A DNA stretch of 64,000 nucleotides from Stenotrophomonas maltophilia (GCA_002363385.1 DEVL01000004.1:7766-71765); one strand, 5' to 3'; numbered from the stretch's first letter, positions 40,825-50,146 are shown. Made by a program: numbers and translations. Notes: generated by a model not told the origin, from the letters alone.

Positions 40825-40876
40825 GCCTGCAGGCTAGCGGGTGGTGGCGCGGCTGCACAAGCGGTTTTGGTACGGC

Positions 40877-41131
40877 TCAGTGCTGCTTTGGCGGGCTCGG
40901 CCCGCAACTGTCGCATCCACCACACGCCCCGCCGCCACCGGTGACCGGTGGCGCGATCTTCCGGCCCAGCGCCTGCAACCAGGCGGCGCGCTGCGGCTTC
41001 ACCAGCCCCAGCGCGATCGCCCCGCGCAGCCTGCGCACGGTGCCCGGGAACTGCTTCTTCATCACCACCCACGCGCTGACCACCACGGCCAGCGCGATCA
41101 CGGCGTACTGCAGCAGCAGCCCGGTCTCCAT
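40877..41131 (-). CDS. FeoB-linked small membrane protein with Cys-rich tail
   Basis: An 84-residue protein with one N-terminal membrane helix (LLLQYAVIALAVVVSAWVVM), a basic region and a C-terminal Cys-rich tail (GGACGGCDSCGPSPPKQH). Its ATG 41131 overlaps the feoB stop as TGATG, so it is the third gene of the feo operon. Small membrane proteins with Cys-rich tails follow feoB in several gammaproteobacteria and may play the part of FeoC. This is inferred from position and composition. Confidence 0.85.
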   Translation of the reverse strand: METGLLLQYAVIALAVVVSAWVVMKKQFPGTVRRLRGAIALGLVKPQRAAWLQALGRKIAPPVTGGGGACGGCDSCGPSPPKQH

Positions 41132-42990
41132 CAGCCGCCGCCCAGGGCCACGGTCACCTGGTAGGTGATCAGCGAGGCGATGTAGGCAGCCGCGAACAGG
41201 TAAAACGTGGCAAAGCCCATCTGCTTCCACGAGTTGGTCTCACGTTTGATCGTGGCCAGCGTGGAGATGCACATCGGGGCGTAGATGTACCAGACCAGCA
41301 GCGACAGCGCGGTGGCCAGCGACCAGCCATCGCTGATCAGCGGGGTCAGCGCCTGGCTGGCAGCGTCGTCATCGGCGGCGGACAGCGCATACACGGTGGC
41401 CAGCGAGGCCACCGCCACTTCACGCGCGGCCAGACCCGGGATCAGCGCGATGCAGATCTGCCAGTTGAAGCCCAGCGGCGCGAAGAACACGGCCATGGCG
41501 TGACCGATCTGCCCGGCGAAGCTGTAGTCGATCGCCGGCATGGTCGCGTTCTCGGGGGCGCCCGGGAAGGACAGCAGGAACCACAGCAGGATGGTCAGCG
41601 CCAGGATGATGCCGCCGACGCGCTTGAGGAAGATCATGCCGCGCTCGTACAGCCCGACCGCCAGATCGCGCGGGTGCGGGATGCGGTAGGACGGCAATTC
41701 CAGCATCAGCGGGTGCTCGCTCTTGTCGCGGCGCCATTTCTTCATGGTCCAGGACATCAGCAGCGCGCTGAGGATGCCGGCGGCATACAGGCCGAACAAC
41801 ACCAGGCCCTGCTGGTTGAACACGCCCCAGATCTGCTTCTGCGGGATGAAAGCGCCGATCAGCAGCGCGTACACCGGCAGGCGCGCCGAACAGGTCATCA
41901 GCGGCGCGACCAGAATGGTGGCAAGCCGGTCGCGCGGGTCCTGGATGCTGCGGGTGGACATGATGCCCGGCACCGCGCAGGCGAAGCTGGACAGCAGCGG
42001 GATGAAGGAACGCCCGGACAGACCGGCCGCGGCCATCATGCGGTCCAGCAGGAAGGCGGCACGCGGCAGGTAGCCAGACTCCTCCAGGGCCAGGATGAAG
42101 GCGAACAGGATCAGGATCTGCGGCAGGAAAATGATCACCCCGCCGACGCCGGCGATGATGCCGTCGGTCAGCAGGCTGTTGAGTGGGCCTTCCGGCAACG
42201 CGCCACCCACCCACTCACCGAGCGCACCGGTGCCGGCCTCGATCAGGTCCATGACCGGCGTCGCCCAGGCGTAGACGGCCTGGAAGATCAGGAACATCAC
42301 CACGGCCAGGGTCAGCAGCCCGAACACCGGGTGCAGCAGCCAGCGGTCCAGCGCGTCATCGATCTTGGCCGTGCGCGTGGGCATGCTCACCGCGCTGCCA
42401 AGAATGTCGCGCACCCGGGCGTGGTAATCGGTCTCGGCAGCGGGCACCGCCACCGGGGCCTGCAGGTGCGGCACCATCGCATCCAGGCGCTCGACCAGCT
42501 TGGCCGCGCCGTTGCGGCGCACCGCCACGGTTTCCACCACGGGCACGCCCAGCGCCTGTTCCAGCGCTGGCACGTCGATCTTGATGCCGCGGCGCTCGGC
42601 CGCATCGACCATGTTCAGCGCCACGATCATCGGCTTGCCCAGCTCGCGCAGTTCCAGCGCGAAGCGCAGGTGCAGGCGCAGGTTGGTCGCATCGATCACG
42701 CACAACAGCACGTCCGGCGCGGCCTCGCCCGGGTAGAAGCCCCGGCACAGGTCGCGGGTGATCGCCTCGTCCAGGCTGGCCGGCTGCAGGCTGTAGGCGC
42801 CCGGCAGATCCAGCACGGCGAACTCACGGCCCGACGGCGCGCGCAGGCGACCCTCTTTACGCTCGACGGTCACGCCGGTGTAGTTGGCTACCTTCTGGCG
42901 GCTGCCGGTGAGCTGGTTGAACAGCGCGGTCTTGCCGCTGTTGGGGTTGCCCACCAGGGCGATGCGCAGCGCGTTGGTCACAGCGCTCAT
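41131..42990 (-). CDS. feoB: Ferrous iron transport GTPase FeoB
   Basis: Inner-membrane transporter for Fe(II). The 619-residue protein has an N-terminal G domain with GNPNSGKTALFN (G1), DLPGAYSLQP (G3 region) and LNMVDAAE (G4), then a membrane part with gate-like motifs and many helices. It is shorter than Escherichia coli FeoB (773) mainly in the C-terminal region, as in other xanthomonads. It overlaps feoA upstream (ATGA) and the small Cys-rich gene downstream. Confidence 0.96.
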   Translation of the reverse strand: MSAVTNALRIALVGNPNSGKTALFNQLTGSRQKVANYTGVTVERKEGRLRAPSGREFAVLDLPGAYSLQPASLDEAITRDLCRGFYPGEAAPDVLLCVIDATNLRLHLRFALELRELGKPMIVALNMVDAAERRGIKIDVPALEQALGVPVVETVAVRRNGAAKLVERLDAMVPHLQAPVAVPAAETDYHARVRDILGSAVSMPTRTAKIDDALDRWLLHPVFGLLTLAVVMFLIFQAVYAWATPVMDLIEAGTGALGEWVGGALPEGPLNSLLTDGIIAGVGGVIIFLPQILILFAFILALEESGYLPRAAFLLDRMMAAAGLSGRSFIPLLSSFACAVPGIMSTRSIQDPRDRLATILVAPLMTCSARLPVYALLIGAFIPQKQIWGVFNQQGLVLFGLYAAGILSALLMSWTMKKWRRDKSEHPLMLELPSYRIPHPRDLAVGLYERGMIFLKRVGGIILALTILLWFLLSFPGAPENATMPAIDYSFAGQIGHAMAVFFAPLGFNWQICIALIPGLAAREVAVASLATVYALSAADDDAASQALTPLISDGWSLATALSLLVWYIYAPMCISTLATIKRETNSWKQMGFATFYLFAAAYIASLITYQVTVALGGG

Positions 42991-43244
42991 GCGCGGGCCT
43001 CCTGGGCCGTCAGCGCGGTCACCACGATGCGGGCCGCCTCACTGCGGCGCAGCGCGAAGCGCGTGAACCCGACCTGCACCAGCAGCGGCTCGGCGCCCAC
43101 TGGACCACGGGCTACCAGACGGACCTCTTCCCCTTTGACGAAGCCAAGCTCCTTCAGTCGGCGGGCGATCGCATCGTTTGCGTGTAGTTCCTGCACGGAC
43201 TCCACCAGGGCGGAGTCGTACAGCGCCAGATCGGACAACGTCAC
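42987..43244 (-). CDS. feoA: Ferrous iron transport protein FeoA
   Basis: An 85-residue SH3-like cytoplasmic partner of FeoB. Recognisable segments are ARRLKELGFVKGEEVRLVAR and PLLVQVGFTRFALRRSEAARI, the typical FeoA fold. It is the first gene of a coupled feoA-feoB-small-membrane-protein operon and has a possible Fur box just upstream (43263-43277). Confidence 0.94.
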   Translation of the reverse strand: MTLSDLALYDSALVESVQELHANDAIARRLKELGFVKGEEVRLVARGPVGAEPLLVQVGFTRFALRRSEAARIVVTALTAQEARA

Positions 43245-43262
43245 GGAGCGCCTTCTCGATGA

Positions 43263-43277
43263 TAGGAATGGTTATCA
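43263..43277 (-). promoter_or_regulatory. Possible Fur box upstream of feoA
   Basis: The minus strand reads TGATAACCATTCCTA, matching the 7-1-7 Fur consensus TGATAAT-N-ATTATCA at ten of fourteen positions. It lies 19 bases before the feoA start, where Fur repression of iron uptake would act. Confidence 0.55.
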
Positions 43278-43358
43278 ATTCTACCATCGCCGCGCCGCGT
43301 CATTGCCCGTGACCGATGGCCCGCTATGATCTGTACATGTTATGGAGCAAGCCGACCC

Positions 43359-44147
43359 ATGAGTGATGCACTACGGATTGAACGCAGCGCCTCGGTACTG
43401 ACCCTGTGGTTGAACCGCCCCGCTCTGCACAACGCCTTCGACGCCTCGTTGATCGCCCAGCTCACCGCCGCCCTGGAGGCCGCCGGGCGCGATGACCACG
43501 TCCGCGCGGTGGTGCTGGCCGGCGAAGGCGCCTCGTTCTCGGCGGGCGCGGACATGCAGTGGATGCGCGGCATGGCGGCCGCCAGCGAGGAGGACAACCG
43601 CCAGGACTCGCTCGCTCTGGCCCGCCTGATGCGGACCCTGGACGAGCTGCCCAAGCCGACCATCGCCCGCGTGCAGGGCGCCGCGTTCGGTGGCGGGGTC
43701 GGTCTGGTGGCCTGCTGCGACATCGCCATCGCCAGCACCAGCGCGCGCTTCGGCCTGACCGAAAGCCGCCTGGGCCTGCTCCCGGCGGTTATTTCACCGT
43801 ACGTGATCGACGCGATCGGCCCGCGCCAGGCCCGCCGCTGGTTTGCCACCGGAGAGCATTTCGACGCCGAGACCGCGCTGCGCATCGGCCTGGTCCACCA
43901 GCTGATCGAGCCCGAACGCATCGACGAGGCTGTGCAGCGCCAGCTGGGCCTGCTCGACAAGGCCGGCCCGGTGGCCTCGTCCTCGGCCAAGGATCTGGTC
44001 CGGCGCGTGGCGCTGGGTCGCGACCGCGACGCCACCGACCGCGACAACGCGGCACTGATCGCCCGCCTGCGGGTCTCGGCCGAAGGCCAGGAGGGCCTCG
44101 GCGCCTTCCTCGACAAGCGGTCCCCCCATTGGGTCACCCAGGACTGA
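43359..44147 (+). CDS. liuC: Enoyl-CoA hydratase/isomerase family protein, probable methylglutaconyl-CoA hydratase
   Basis: Crotonase-fold enzyme of 262 residues. Oxyanion-hole segments are visible: SFSAGADMQWMRG and VQGAAFGGGVGLVACCDIA, with the acidic residue in TESRLGLLPAVISPY. Presence close to HMG-CoA lyase suggests the leucine/isovalerate pathway, in which LiuC hydrates 3-methylglutaconyl-CoA, but crotonase specificity is hard to read. ATG 43359 is preferred because upstream frame lacks domain similarity. A VOC gene follows at 12 bases. Confidence 0.75.
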   Translation: MSDALRIERSASVLTLWLNRPALHNAFDASLIAQLTAALEAAGRDDHVRAVVLAGEGASFSAGADMQWMRGMAAASEEDNRQDSLALARLMRTLDELPKPTIARVQGAAFGGGVGLVACCDIAIASTSARFGLTESRLGLLPAVISPYVIDAIGPRQARRWFATGEHFDAETALRIGLVHQLIEPERIDEAVQRQLGLLDKAGPVASSSAKDLVRRVALGRDRDATDRDNAALIARLRVSAEGQEGLGAFLDKRSPHWVTQD

Positions 44148-44158
44148 GGAGAGAGGTC

Positions 44159-44545
44159 ATGCTCGACCATGTGGGCATCCGCTGCGCCGATTTTCCGCGC
44201 AGCCTGGCGTTCTTCCAGCAGGCCCTGGCCCCGCTGGGCATCTCGGTGGTGATGCAGGTATCGGCCGCCCAGACCGGCGACCATGACCATGCTGGCTTCG
44301 GCCGTACCGGCAAGCCGGACTTCTGGATCGGCAACGCCCCGGGCGCCCATGGCGGCGTGCACATCGCCTTCAGCGCCGCCAGCCGGGCCGACGTGGATGC
44401 CTTTCACCGCGCCGCACTGGCAGCGGGGGGCACCGACAACGGTGCCCCCGGCATTCGCGAGCATTACCACCCGAACTATTACGGGGCGTTCGTGCTCGAC
44501 CCGGATGGCAACAACATCGAGGTGGTCTGCCACCACCCGGGCTGA
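44159..44545 (+). CDS. VOC (glyoxalase/bleomycin-resistance fold) family protein
   Basis: A 128-residue protein with two beta-alpha-beta-beta-beta units. It begins MLDHVGIRCADFPRSLAFFQ with the first metal-ligand His and ends with FVLDPDGNNIEVVCHH, in which the Glu/His ligand region is clear. ATG 44159 has GAGAGG just upstream and follows liuC by 12 bases, so the genes are co-transcribed. Substrate unknown; it may accompany the acyl-CoA enzymes around it. Confidence 0.88.
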   Translation: MLDHVGIRCADFPRSLAFFQQALAPLGISVVMQVSAAQTGDHDHAGFGRTGKPDFWIGNAPGAHGGVHIAFSAASRADVDAFHRAALAAGGTDNGAPGIREHYHPNYYGAFVLDPDGNNIEVVCHHPG

Positions 44546-44713
44546 CCGCCCACCGTCGCAGGGATGGCCGCTTTGCCGCCCATCCCGCGTATCCCCCTTT
44601 CGTGGCCCGCCGGGGACCGTGGGCCGCCTTTCGTCTGACAGGACTCTCCGTGATCTCTACCCCACCCCGCCCCCTGCTGGTCGTCCGCTGCTCCGTTCGT
44701 GGAGCGCTGGCAC

Positions 44714-45607
44714 ATGGATGATTTCGTCCGCATCGTCGAGGTCGGCCCGCGCGACGGGCTGCAGAACGAGGCCCAGCCGGTCGCCACCGCCGACAAGATC
44801 GAGCTGATCCGCCAGCTTTCGCTCACTGGCCTGCGCACCATCGAAGCCACCAGCTTCGTCAGCCCGCGCTGGGTGCCGCAGCTGGCCGATGCCGCCGAGG
44901 TCTACACCGGCATCACCCGTGTGCCGGGCATCGCCTACCCGGTACTGGTGCCGAACGAACAGGGTTACGACCGTGCGCTTGCGGTGGGAGTGCAGGAAGT
45001 GGCGGTGTTCACCGCCGCCTCTGAGACCTTCAACCGCACCAACACCAACGCCGGCATCGACGAATCGCTGGCGCGCTTCGCGCCGATCCTGGAACGCGCC
45101 AAGGCCGATGGCGTCAAGGTACGTGGCTATGTGTCCACCGTGCTCGGCTGCCCCTATCAGGGCGACGTCGCGGTGAGCGAGGTGGTCCGCGTCGCCCGCG
45201 CGCTGCATGAGATGGGCTGTTACGAAATCTCGCTCGGCGACACCATCGGCGTCGGCACGCCACGCAAAGCGCGCGCGATGCTCAAGGCCGTCGCCAGCGA
45301 GCTGCCGATGGCCGCGCTGGCCGTGCATTTCCACGACACCTATGGCCAGGCACTGGCCAACATCGATGCCTGTCTGGAAGAAGGTGTGCGGGTGGTCGAT
45401 TCGGCCGTCTCCGGTGCCGGCGGCTGCCCGTACGCCAAGGGTGCCAGCGGCAACGTCGCCAGCGAAGATGTGGTCTACATGCTGCACGGCATCGGCATGC
45501 GTACCGGCATCGACCTGCCCGCGCTGGCCACCACCGGGCGCTGGCTGGCCGCACGCCTGGGACGCGAGACCGGCAGCAAAACCGGCAAGGCCCTGGCGGC
45601 GACATGA
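44714..45607 (+). CDS. liuE: Hydroxymethylglutaryl-CoA lyase
   Basis: Cleaves HMG-CoA to acetoacetate and acetyl-CoA, the last step of leucine catabolism. The 297-residue protein shows the DRE-TIM start VEVGPRDGLQNE, TSFVSPRWVPQ, the metal-ligand His pair in AVHFHDTYGQAL and the catalytic loop with Cys in GGCPYAKGASGNVASED. ATG 44714 is the likely start; a GTG 15 bases upstream is in frame. The stop overlaps the start of the GGDEF/EAL gene. Confidence 0.93.
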   Translation: MDDFVRIVEVGPRDGLQNEAQPVATADKIELIRQLSLTGLRTIEATSFVSPRWVPQLADAAEVYTGITRVPGIAYPVLVPNEQGYDRALAVGVQEVAVFTAASETFNRTNTNAGIDESLARFAPILERAKADGVKVRGYVSTVLGCPYQGDVAVSEVVRVARALHEMGCYEISLGDTIGVGTPRKARAMLKAVASELPMAALAVHFHDTYGQALANIDACLEEGVRVVDSAVSGAGGCPYAKGASGNVASEDVVYMLHGIGMRTGIDLPALATTGRWLAARLGRETGSKTGKALAAT

Positions 45608-48192
45608 AACAGGGCGGCCCGCGCAAGGACGCTGCGGTCGGTGATCACCTCACCGCCCACGTCCACGCGCTGGCCGCCCTGGATCGCGCACTGGCACGCT
45701 CGCCCGGCGAGCTGCATGGCCTGCTGGAAGAGGTCCAGCAGGCGCTGCAGGAAGCCATGGATGAGCGCCAGCTGGCGCTGCGCCGGTACGCTGCCCTGTT
45801 CGACGCCGTGCCCGACCCGGTCAGCATCCTGAGCGAAGATGGCGTGGTGCTGGATCTCAACAAGGCGGGGGTGCGCGCGTACGGCCGCCCGCGCGAGGAG
45901 ATCATCGGCCAGCCGATCGAGCTGTTGAACCCGGACCTGCCGAACGATCATCTGGATCCGGTCTGGGAGGCACTGCGCCAGGGCGAAACCTACGTCATCG
46001 AAGTCACCAACATGCGCGGCGATGGCAGCCGTTTCCCGGTCGAAGTGCATTCGGCCGGCTTCGAGCACCAGGGCGAGCACTGCATCGTGGCCGTGGCCCG
46101 TGACCTGAGCAGTCGCTGGCAGGCCGAGTCCCGCTACCGGCTGTTGATGGAGTCCATCGACAAGGGCGTGATCCTGTTCGACCGTCAGTTGCGGGTCGTG
46201 TCCGCCAACCCGGCCGCGCACCGCATTCTCGGCACGGCCGGCAATGGGGGCAGTCTGCAGGCGATGCTGGCGCCGGAAGACTGGATCAGTGTGGACGAGC
46301 ACGGCCACCCGCTCACCCGCGAACAGTGGCCGGCCGCCGTCTCGCTGCAGACCGGCCGCATCGTGCGCAGCACCATCGTCGGGCTGTACCACCGCCCGCG
46401 TGGCCGGATGATCTGGATCTCCACCACCAACGTGCCGGTGTACGGCAATGGGCGCGATGCGCCGGACCACGTGTTCGGCTTGTTCAGCGACATCACCGAA
46501 CTCAAGCGCAACAACACCCTCTTCGACCGCGCGCAGTCGCTGGCGCACATCGGTGGTTGGGAATGGGATCGCGGCCTGCAACGCCTGTACCTGACCGACG
46601 AGGCGACCCGCATCCTTGGCCAGGAGCTGCCGATGCGCGACATGGCCGAGCTGCTGGAATGCCTGCGCCTGGATGACCGCGCGCAGCTGCAGCAGGCACT
46701 GCTGGAGGTGATCGACAAGCAGGTCTCCTTCGAGCTGGAGCTGCAGGGCCAGCGCAGCGATGGTCACTCGTTCTGGGTGCGGATGATCGGCGAGGCCGAG
46801 GCCGGCGATGTCGATGCCGCGCGCATTGCCGGCACGGTGCAGGACATCACCGCGCGCAAGCAGGCCGAGGAGACGCTGCGCATCCAGGCGCGCACCGATC
46901 CCCTGACCGGCATCATGAACCGCGATGCGGTGCTCAACGACCTGGCCACGCGCATGGCCAACCCGACGCACTGCCGGGTCGCGGTGCTGTACATCGATCT
47001 GGACCGGTTCAAGACCGTCAACGACCTGCTCGGTCATAACGCCGGCGACGAGCTGCTGATCGATGCCACCCGCCGCATCGCCACGGCAATCGGTACCGAG
47101 GGGCTGCTGGCCCGTTTCGGCGGCGACGAGTTCCTGGTGATCTGCGATACCCGCGACCAGGCCGACCAGCCCGAGCGGCTGGCTGCGGCGATCACCCGTG
47201 CCTTCAGTACCCCATTCCGTTTCGGTGCCGACGAATTCCCGGTGACCACCAGCATCGGCATTGCGCGGGCCCCGCAGGACGGTCTGCGCCCGCAGCAGCT
47301 GATCCAGAACGCGGACATCGCGATGTACGACTGCAAGCGGCGCACCCGCAACGGCTGGCAGGTGTTCTCCCCCGAGCTGGCCCAGCGCCAGCATGACCGC
47401 CTGCAGATCGAAAGCCGCCTGCACCGCGCGCTGGACGATGATGAGTTCCATCTGGTCTACCAGCCCCAGGTCAACCTGCACAGCGGCCAGCTGGTCGCGG
47501 CCGAGGCCTTGATCCGCTGGCGCAACACGCAGCTGGGCGAGCTGCGTCCGGATATCTTCATCGCCCATGCCGAAAGCACCGGCGACATCGTCCGGATCGG
47601 CCTGTGGGTGCTGCGCGAGGCCTGCCGTCAGGTGCGCCAGTGGCAGGACGAGGGACTGGGCATCGTACGGGTGGCGGTCAATGTGTCCTACCGGCAATTC
47701 GTCGGCGAAGACCTGGCCCGGCATGTGCGCGCCGTGCTGGACGAATTCCACCTGCCCGGCAGCGCGCTGGAACTGGAGTTCACCGAGCGGGTGCTGATCG
47801 AGGACGCCCCGGACACCCTGCAGACCTTTGCCCGGCTGCGCGAGATGGGTGTACTGCTCACCATCGACGACTTCGGCGAAGGCTACAGCGCGCTGAACTA
47901 CCTGCGACGGCTGCCGATCCACGGGCTCAAACTGAGCCAGCTGTTCGTGGAGGGCGTGCCGGGCAACCGTTCGGACGTGGCGGTCTGCGAGGCCGTCTGC
48001 GGGATTGCCCGCAGCCTGGGGCTGGGGCTGGTCGCCGAGGGCGTGGAATCGGAGTCGCAGCGACAGTTCCTGCAGACGCTGGGGGTCTCTGTCGGCCAAG
48101 GCTTCCTGTTCGCGCCGGGGCTGGCACCGGATGAGTTCGCCCGCCGCCTCGCCCTGCGCGCGAAGGTCGCGGTGGGCAGTGCACAACGGTGA
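45604..48192 (+). CDS. PAS-GGDEF-EAL cyclic di-GMP protein
   Basis: An 862-residue cytoplasmic protein. Three PAS-type sensor domains cover about 60-430 (first: YAALFDAVPDPVSILSEDG), then a GGDEF domain (about 435-600) with intact GGDEF in ARFGGDEFLV, then an EAL domain (about 610-855) with EALIRW, VAVNVS, ELEFTE, IDDFGEGYS, AEGVE. The I-site RxxD before GGDEF is absent (GTEG). In the EAL domain the KIDxSF motif reads KLSQLF, lacking the Asp, which could weaken phosphodiesterase activity. ATG 45604 overlaps the HMG-CoA lyase stop. No membrane helix is seen. Confidence 0.95.
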   Translation: MKQGGPRKDAAVGDHLTAHVHALAALDRALARSPGELHGLLEEVQQALQEAMDERQLALRRYAALFDAVPDPVSILSEDGVVLDLNKAGVRAYGRPREEIIGQPIELLNPDLPNDHLDPVWEALRQGETYVIEVTNMRGDGSRFPVEVHSAGFEHQGEHCIVAVARDLSSRWQAESRYRLLMESIDKGVILFDRQLRVVSANPAAHRILGTAGNGGSLQAMLAPEDWISVDEHGHPLTREQWPAAVSLQTGRIVRSTIVGLYHRPRGRMIWISTTNVPVYGNGRDAPDHVFGLFSDITELKRNNTLFDRAQSLAHIGGWEWDRGLQRLYLTDEATRILGQELPMRDMAELLECLRLDDRAQLQQALLEVIDKQVSFELELQGQRSDGHSFWVRMIGEAEAGDVDAARIAGTVQDITARKQAEETLRIQARTDPLTGIMNRDAVLNDLATRMANPTHCRVAVLYIDLDRFKTVNDLLGHNAGDELLIDATRRIATAIGTEGLLARFGGDEFLVICDTRDQADQPERLAAAITRAFSTPFRFGADEFPVTTSIGIARAPQDGLRPQQLIQNADIAMYDCKRRTRNGWQVFSPELAQRQHDRLQIESRLHRALDDDEFHLVYQPQVNLHSGQLVAAEALIRWRNTQLGELRPDIFIAHAESTGDIVRIGLWVLREACRQVRQWQDEGLGIVRVAVNVSYRQFVGEDLARHVRAVLDEFHLPGSALELEFTERVLIEDAPDTLQTFARLREMGVLLTIDDFGEGYSALNYLRRLPIHGLKLSQLFVEGVPGNRSDVAVCEAVCGIARSLGLGLVAEGVESESQRQFLQTLGVSVGQGFLFAPGLAPDEFARRLALRAKVAVGSAQR

Positions 48193-48244
48193 TCGCGGCC
48201 GCTTCCGTTAGAATCGGCGGTTCTTGAACCAGCGGGATCGTGCA

Positions 48245-49015
48245 ATGCAGCTGTCTTCTGTCCGCGCCGTCATCACCGGCGGTGTCTCCGGCCTCGGCCT
48301 GTCCGTGGCCCAGCACCTGGTCGCCAACGGCGCCAAGGTGGCCCTGTTCGATCTCAATGACGACAAGGGCGCGGCCGCCGTGGCCGAGCTGGGTGAGGTC
48401 AATGCACGTTACTACCGCACCAACGTCAGCGATGAAGCCGCCGTCGCCGCGCAGATCGATGCCGCCTGCGACTTTTTGGGCGGGCTGAACACCGCGATCA
48501 ACTGCGCCGGCATTCTCGGTGCCGGCCGCGTGCTCGGCAAAGAAGCACCGATGCCGCTGGCCAACTTCCAGGGCACGGTGATGGTCAACCTGGTCGGCAG
48601 CTTCAACGTCGCCAAGGCTGCCGCCAACCGCATGCAGCACAACACCCCCGGTGACGACGGCGAGCGCGGCGTGATCATCAACACGGCCAGCGTGGCCGCC
48701 TACGAGGGCCAGATCGGCCAAGCCGCGTATGCCGCCTCCAAGGGCGGCGTGGTCAGCATGACCCTGCCGATGGCCCGCGAACTGTCGCGCTTCGGCATCC
48801 GCGTGATGACCATCGCCCCGGGCATCTTCTGGACCCCGATGGTGGATGGCATGCCGCCGGCCGTGCAGGAATCGCTGGCCGCCTCGATCCCGTTCCCGCC
48901 CCGCCTGGGCAAGCCGGAGGATTTCGCCGGCCTGGTCGCCTATATCCTGGGCAACACCTACCTCAACGGCGAGACCATCCGCCTTGACGGCGCCGTGCGT
49001 CTGGCGCCGAAGTAA
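48245..49015 (+). CDS. Short-chain dehydrogenase, probable 3-hydroxyacyl-CoA dehydrogenase type II-like
   Basis: An NAD(P)-dependent SDR of 256 residues. The nucleotide motif is TGGVSGLGLSVA, the structural NAG motif appears as NCAGILGAG, and the active site Ser/Tyr/Lys appear in NTASVAAYEG and AYAASKGGV. The C-terminal GIFWTPMVDGMP and family layout resemble HSD17B10/3-hydroxy-2-methylbutyryl-CoA dehydrogenase, which would suit branched-chain amino acid catabolism next to the liu genes. ATG 48245 has GGAT upstream. Substrate not proven. Confidence 0.85.
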   Translation: MQLSSVRAVITGGVSGLGLSVAQHLVANGAKVALFDLNDDKGAAAVAELGEVNARYYRTNVSDEAAVAAQIDAACDFLGGLNTAINCAGILGAGRVLGKEAPMPLANFQGTVMVNLVGSFNVAKAAANRMQHNTPGDDGERGVIINTASVAAYEGQIGQAAYAASKGGVVSMTLPMARELSRFGIRVMTIAPGIFWTPMVDGMPPAVQESLAASIPFPPRLGKPEDFAGLVAYILGNTYLNGETIRLDGAVRLAPK

Positions 49016-49083
49016 GCGAGCACGCAACCCGATGGGTGCCCGGTTCCGGCACCCGCCACCTCCACGAACCGACCTTCATTCCC

Positions 49084-49650
49084 ATGAAAGCCAGCGACAT
49101 CAAGAAAGGCAACGTCGTCGAATTCAACAACGGCGTCTACCAGATCCGCGACATCGAACGCAGCTCCCCGCAGGGCCGCGGCGGCAATGTCCGCTTCCGT
49201 TTCATCATGTACAGCGTGCCCGGCGGCAACAAGCTTGATTCCAGCTTCGATGCCGACGACAACCTGCCGGAAGTCGAGCTGCTGCGCCGCCAGGCGACCT
49301 ATTCGTACATGGATGGCGACGCTTTCGTCTTCCTCGATGACGAGGACTACACCCCGTACATGGTCGATGCGGACGTGCTCGGCGATGATGCAGGCTACAT
49401 CACCGATGGCCTGACCGGCATCTATGTGCAGGTGATCGACGAAACCCCGGTGGGCGTGCAGTTGCCGACCAGCGTGGTGCTGGAAGTCGTCGAGACGCCG
49501 CCGGAGCTCAAGGGCGGCACCGCCACCAAGCGCCCAAAGCCGGCCAAGCTCAACACCGGCATCGAGATCATGGTGCCGGAGTACATCGCCAACGGCGAAC
49601 GCGTGCTGGTCAACACCACCACCGGTGAATTCGCCGGCCGTGCCGACTAA
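49084..49650 (+). CDS. efpL: Elongation factor P-like protein EfpL (YeiP)
   Basis: A 188-residue EF-P paralogue that eases ribosome stalling. The KOW/EF-P start is MKASDIKKGNVVEFNNGVYQ and the OB domains follow. The loop that carries modified Lys34 in EF-P reads SSPQGRGGN here, with an unmodified Arg in its tip as is typical for EfpL/YeiP rather than EF-P. The C-terminal EYIANGERVLVNTTTGEFAG is conserved. ATG 49084 is the start. The following lipoprotein gene overlaps its end. Confidence 0.94.
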   Translation: MKASDIKKGNVVEFNNGVYQIRDIERSSPQGRGGNVRFRFIMYSVPGGNKLDSSFDADDNLPEVELLRRQATYSYMDGDAFVFLDDEDYTPYMVDADVLGDDAGYITDGLTGIYVQVIDETPVGVQLPTSVVLEVVETPPELKGGTATKRPKPAKLNTGIEIMVPEYIANGERVLVNTTTGEFAGRAD

Positions 49651-50101
49651 GCGGTCCGTACTGATCGTCCTGCTCCTGCTGCTCGCGGCGTGCTCGCCGC
49701 GGGCAGTGGAGAGTGAGACGCTGGATGCGTCGGCCACGGATGCGATCTCCGACAGCAGCGACGGCAATGCCCGCTGCGAAGTTCCCGCGCAGGTGTTCGT
49801 GGCCGAGGACATCCGCATGTACTGCGCGATGCCCGGCGACGTGCAGGCCTTCCTGACGCGCGAAAGCGCCTGCCAGCACTTTGCTGGCGAAGAAGCGTAC
49901 GACGAAGACCGTGCGCGCGAATTGGCCTATGCGATCCACGAGTACTGCGACGACCGCGCCGGGCTGTTCAATGCGCTTCTGCGGCGTCATGCCGACAACT
50001 GCCTGGTGCACACCGAGCTGATGCTGCTGGGCACCCGCAACGAACTCGTGCTTGATGCCGACAGTCGGGCGCTGCCCAACCCGTGCCCGCGCGGCATGTA
50101 A
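49640..50101 (+). CDS. Small lipoprotein of unknown function
   Basis: A protein of 153 residues starting at GTG 49640 and overlapping the end of efpL. Lipobox: LLLLLAAC. The mature part is acidic with several cysteines (ARCEVPAQVF, MYCAMPG, ACQHFAGEE, HEYCDDRAG, DNCLVHTE), which suggests disulfides in the periplasm. No recognised domain. A GTG 15 bases upstream is an alternative. It converges on the MliC-like gene. Confidence 0.75.
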   Translation: MPTKRSVLIVLLLLLAACSPRAVESETLDASATDAISDSSDGNARCEVPAQVFVAEDIRMYCAMPGDVQAFLTRESACQHFAGEEAYDEDRARELAYAIHEYCDDRAGLFNALLRRHADNCLVHTELMLLGTRNELVLDADSRALPNPCPRGM

Positions 50102-50146
50102 CGGCTCACCGGACGCGCACGCGCGCATCCGGTGTCTTCAACTGGA

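Noticed and set aside
50103..50136. Inverted repeat between the convergent genes ending at 50101 and 50147 as a terminator
   Set aside because: A CACCGGA/TCCGGTG stem is present, but the loop is long and there is no T tract on either strand.
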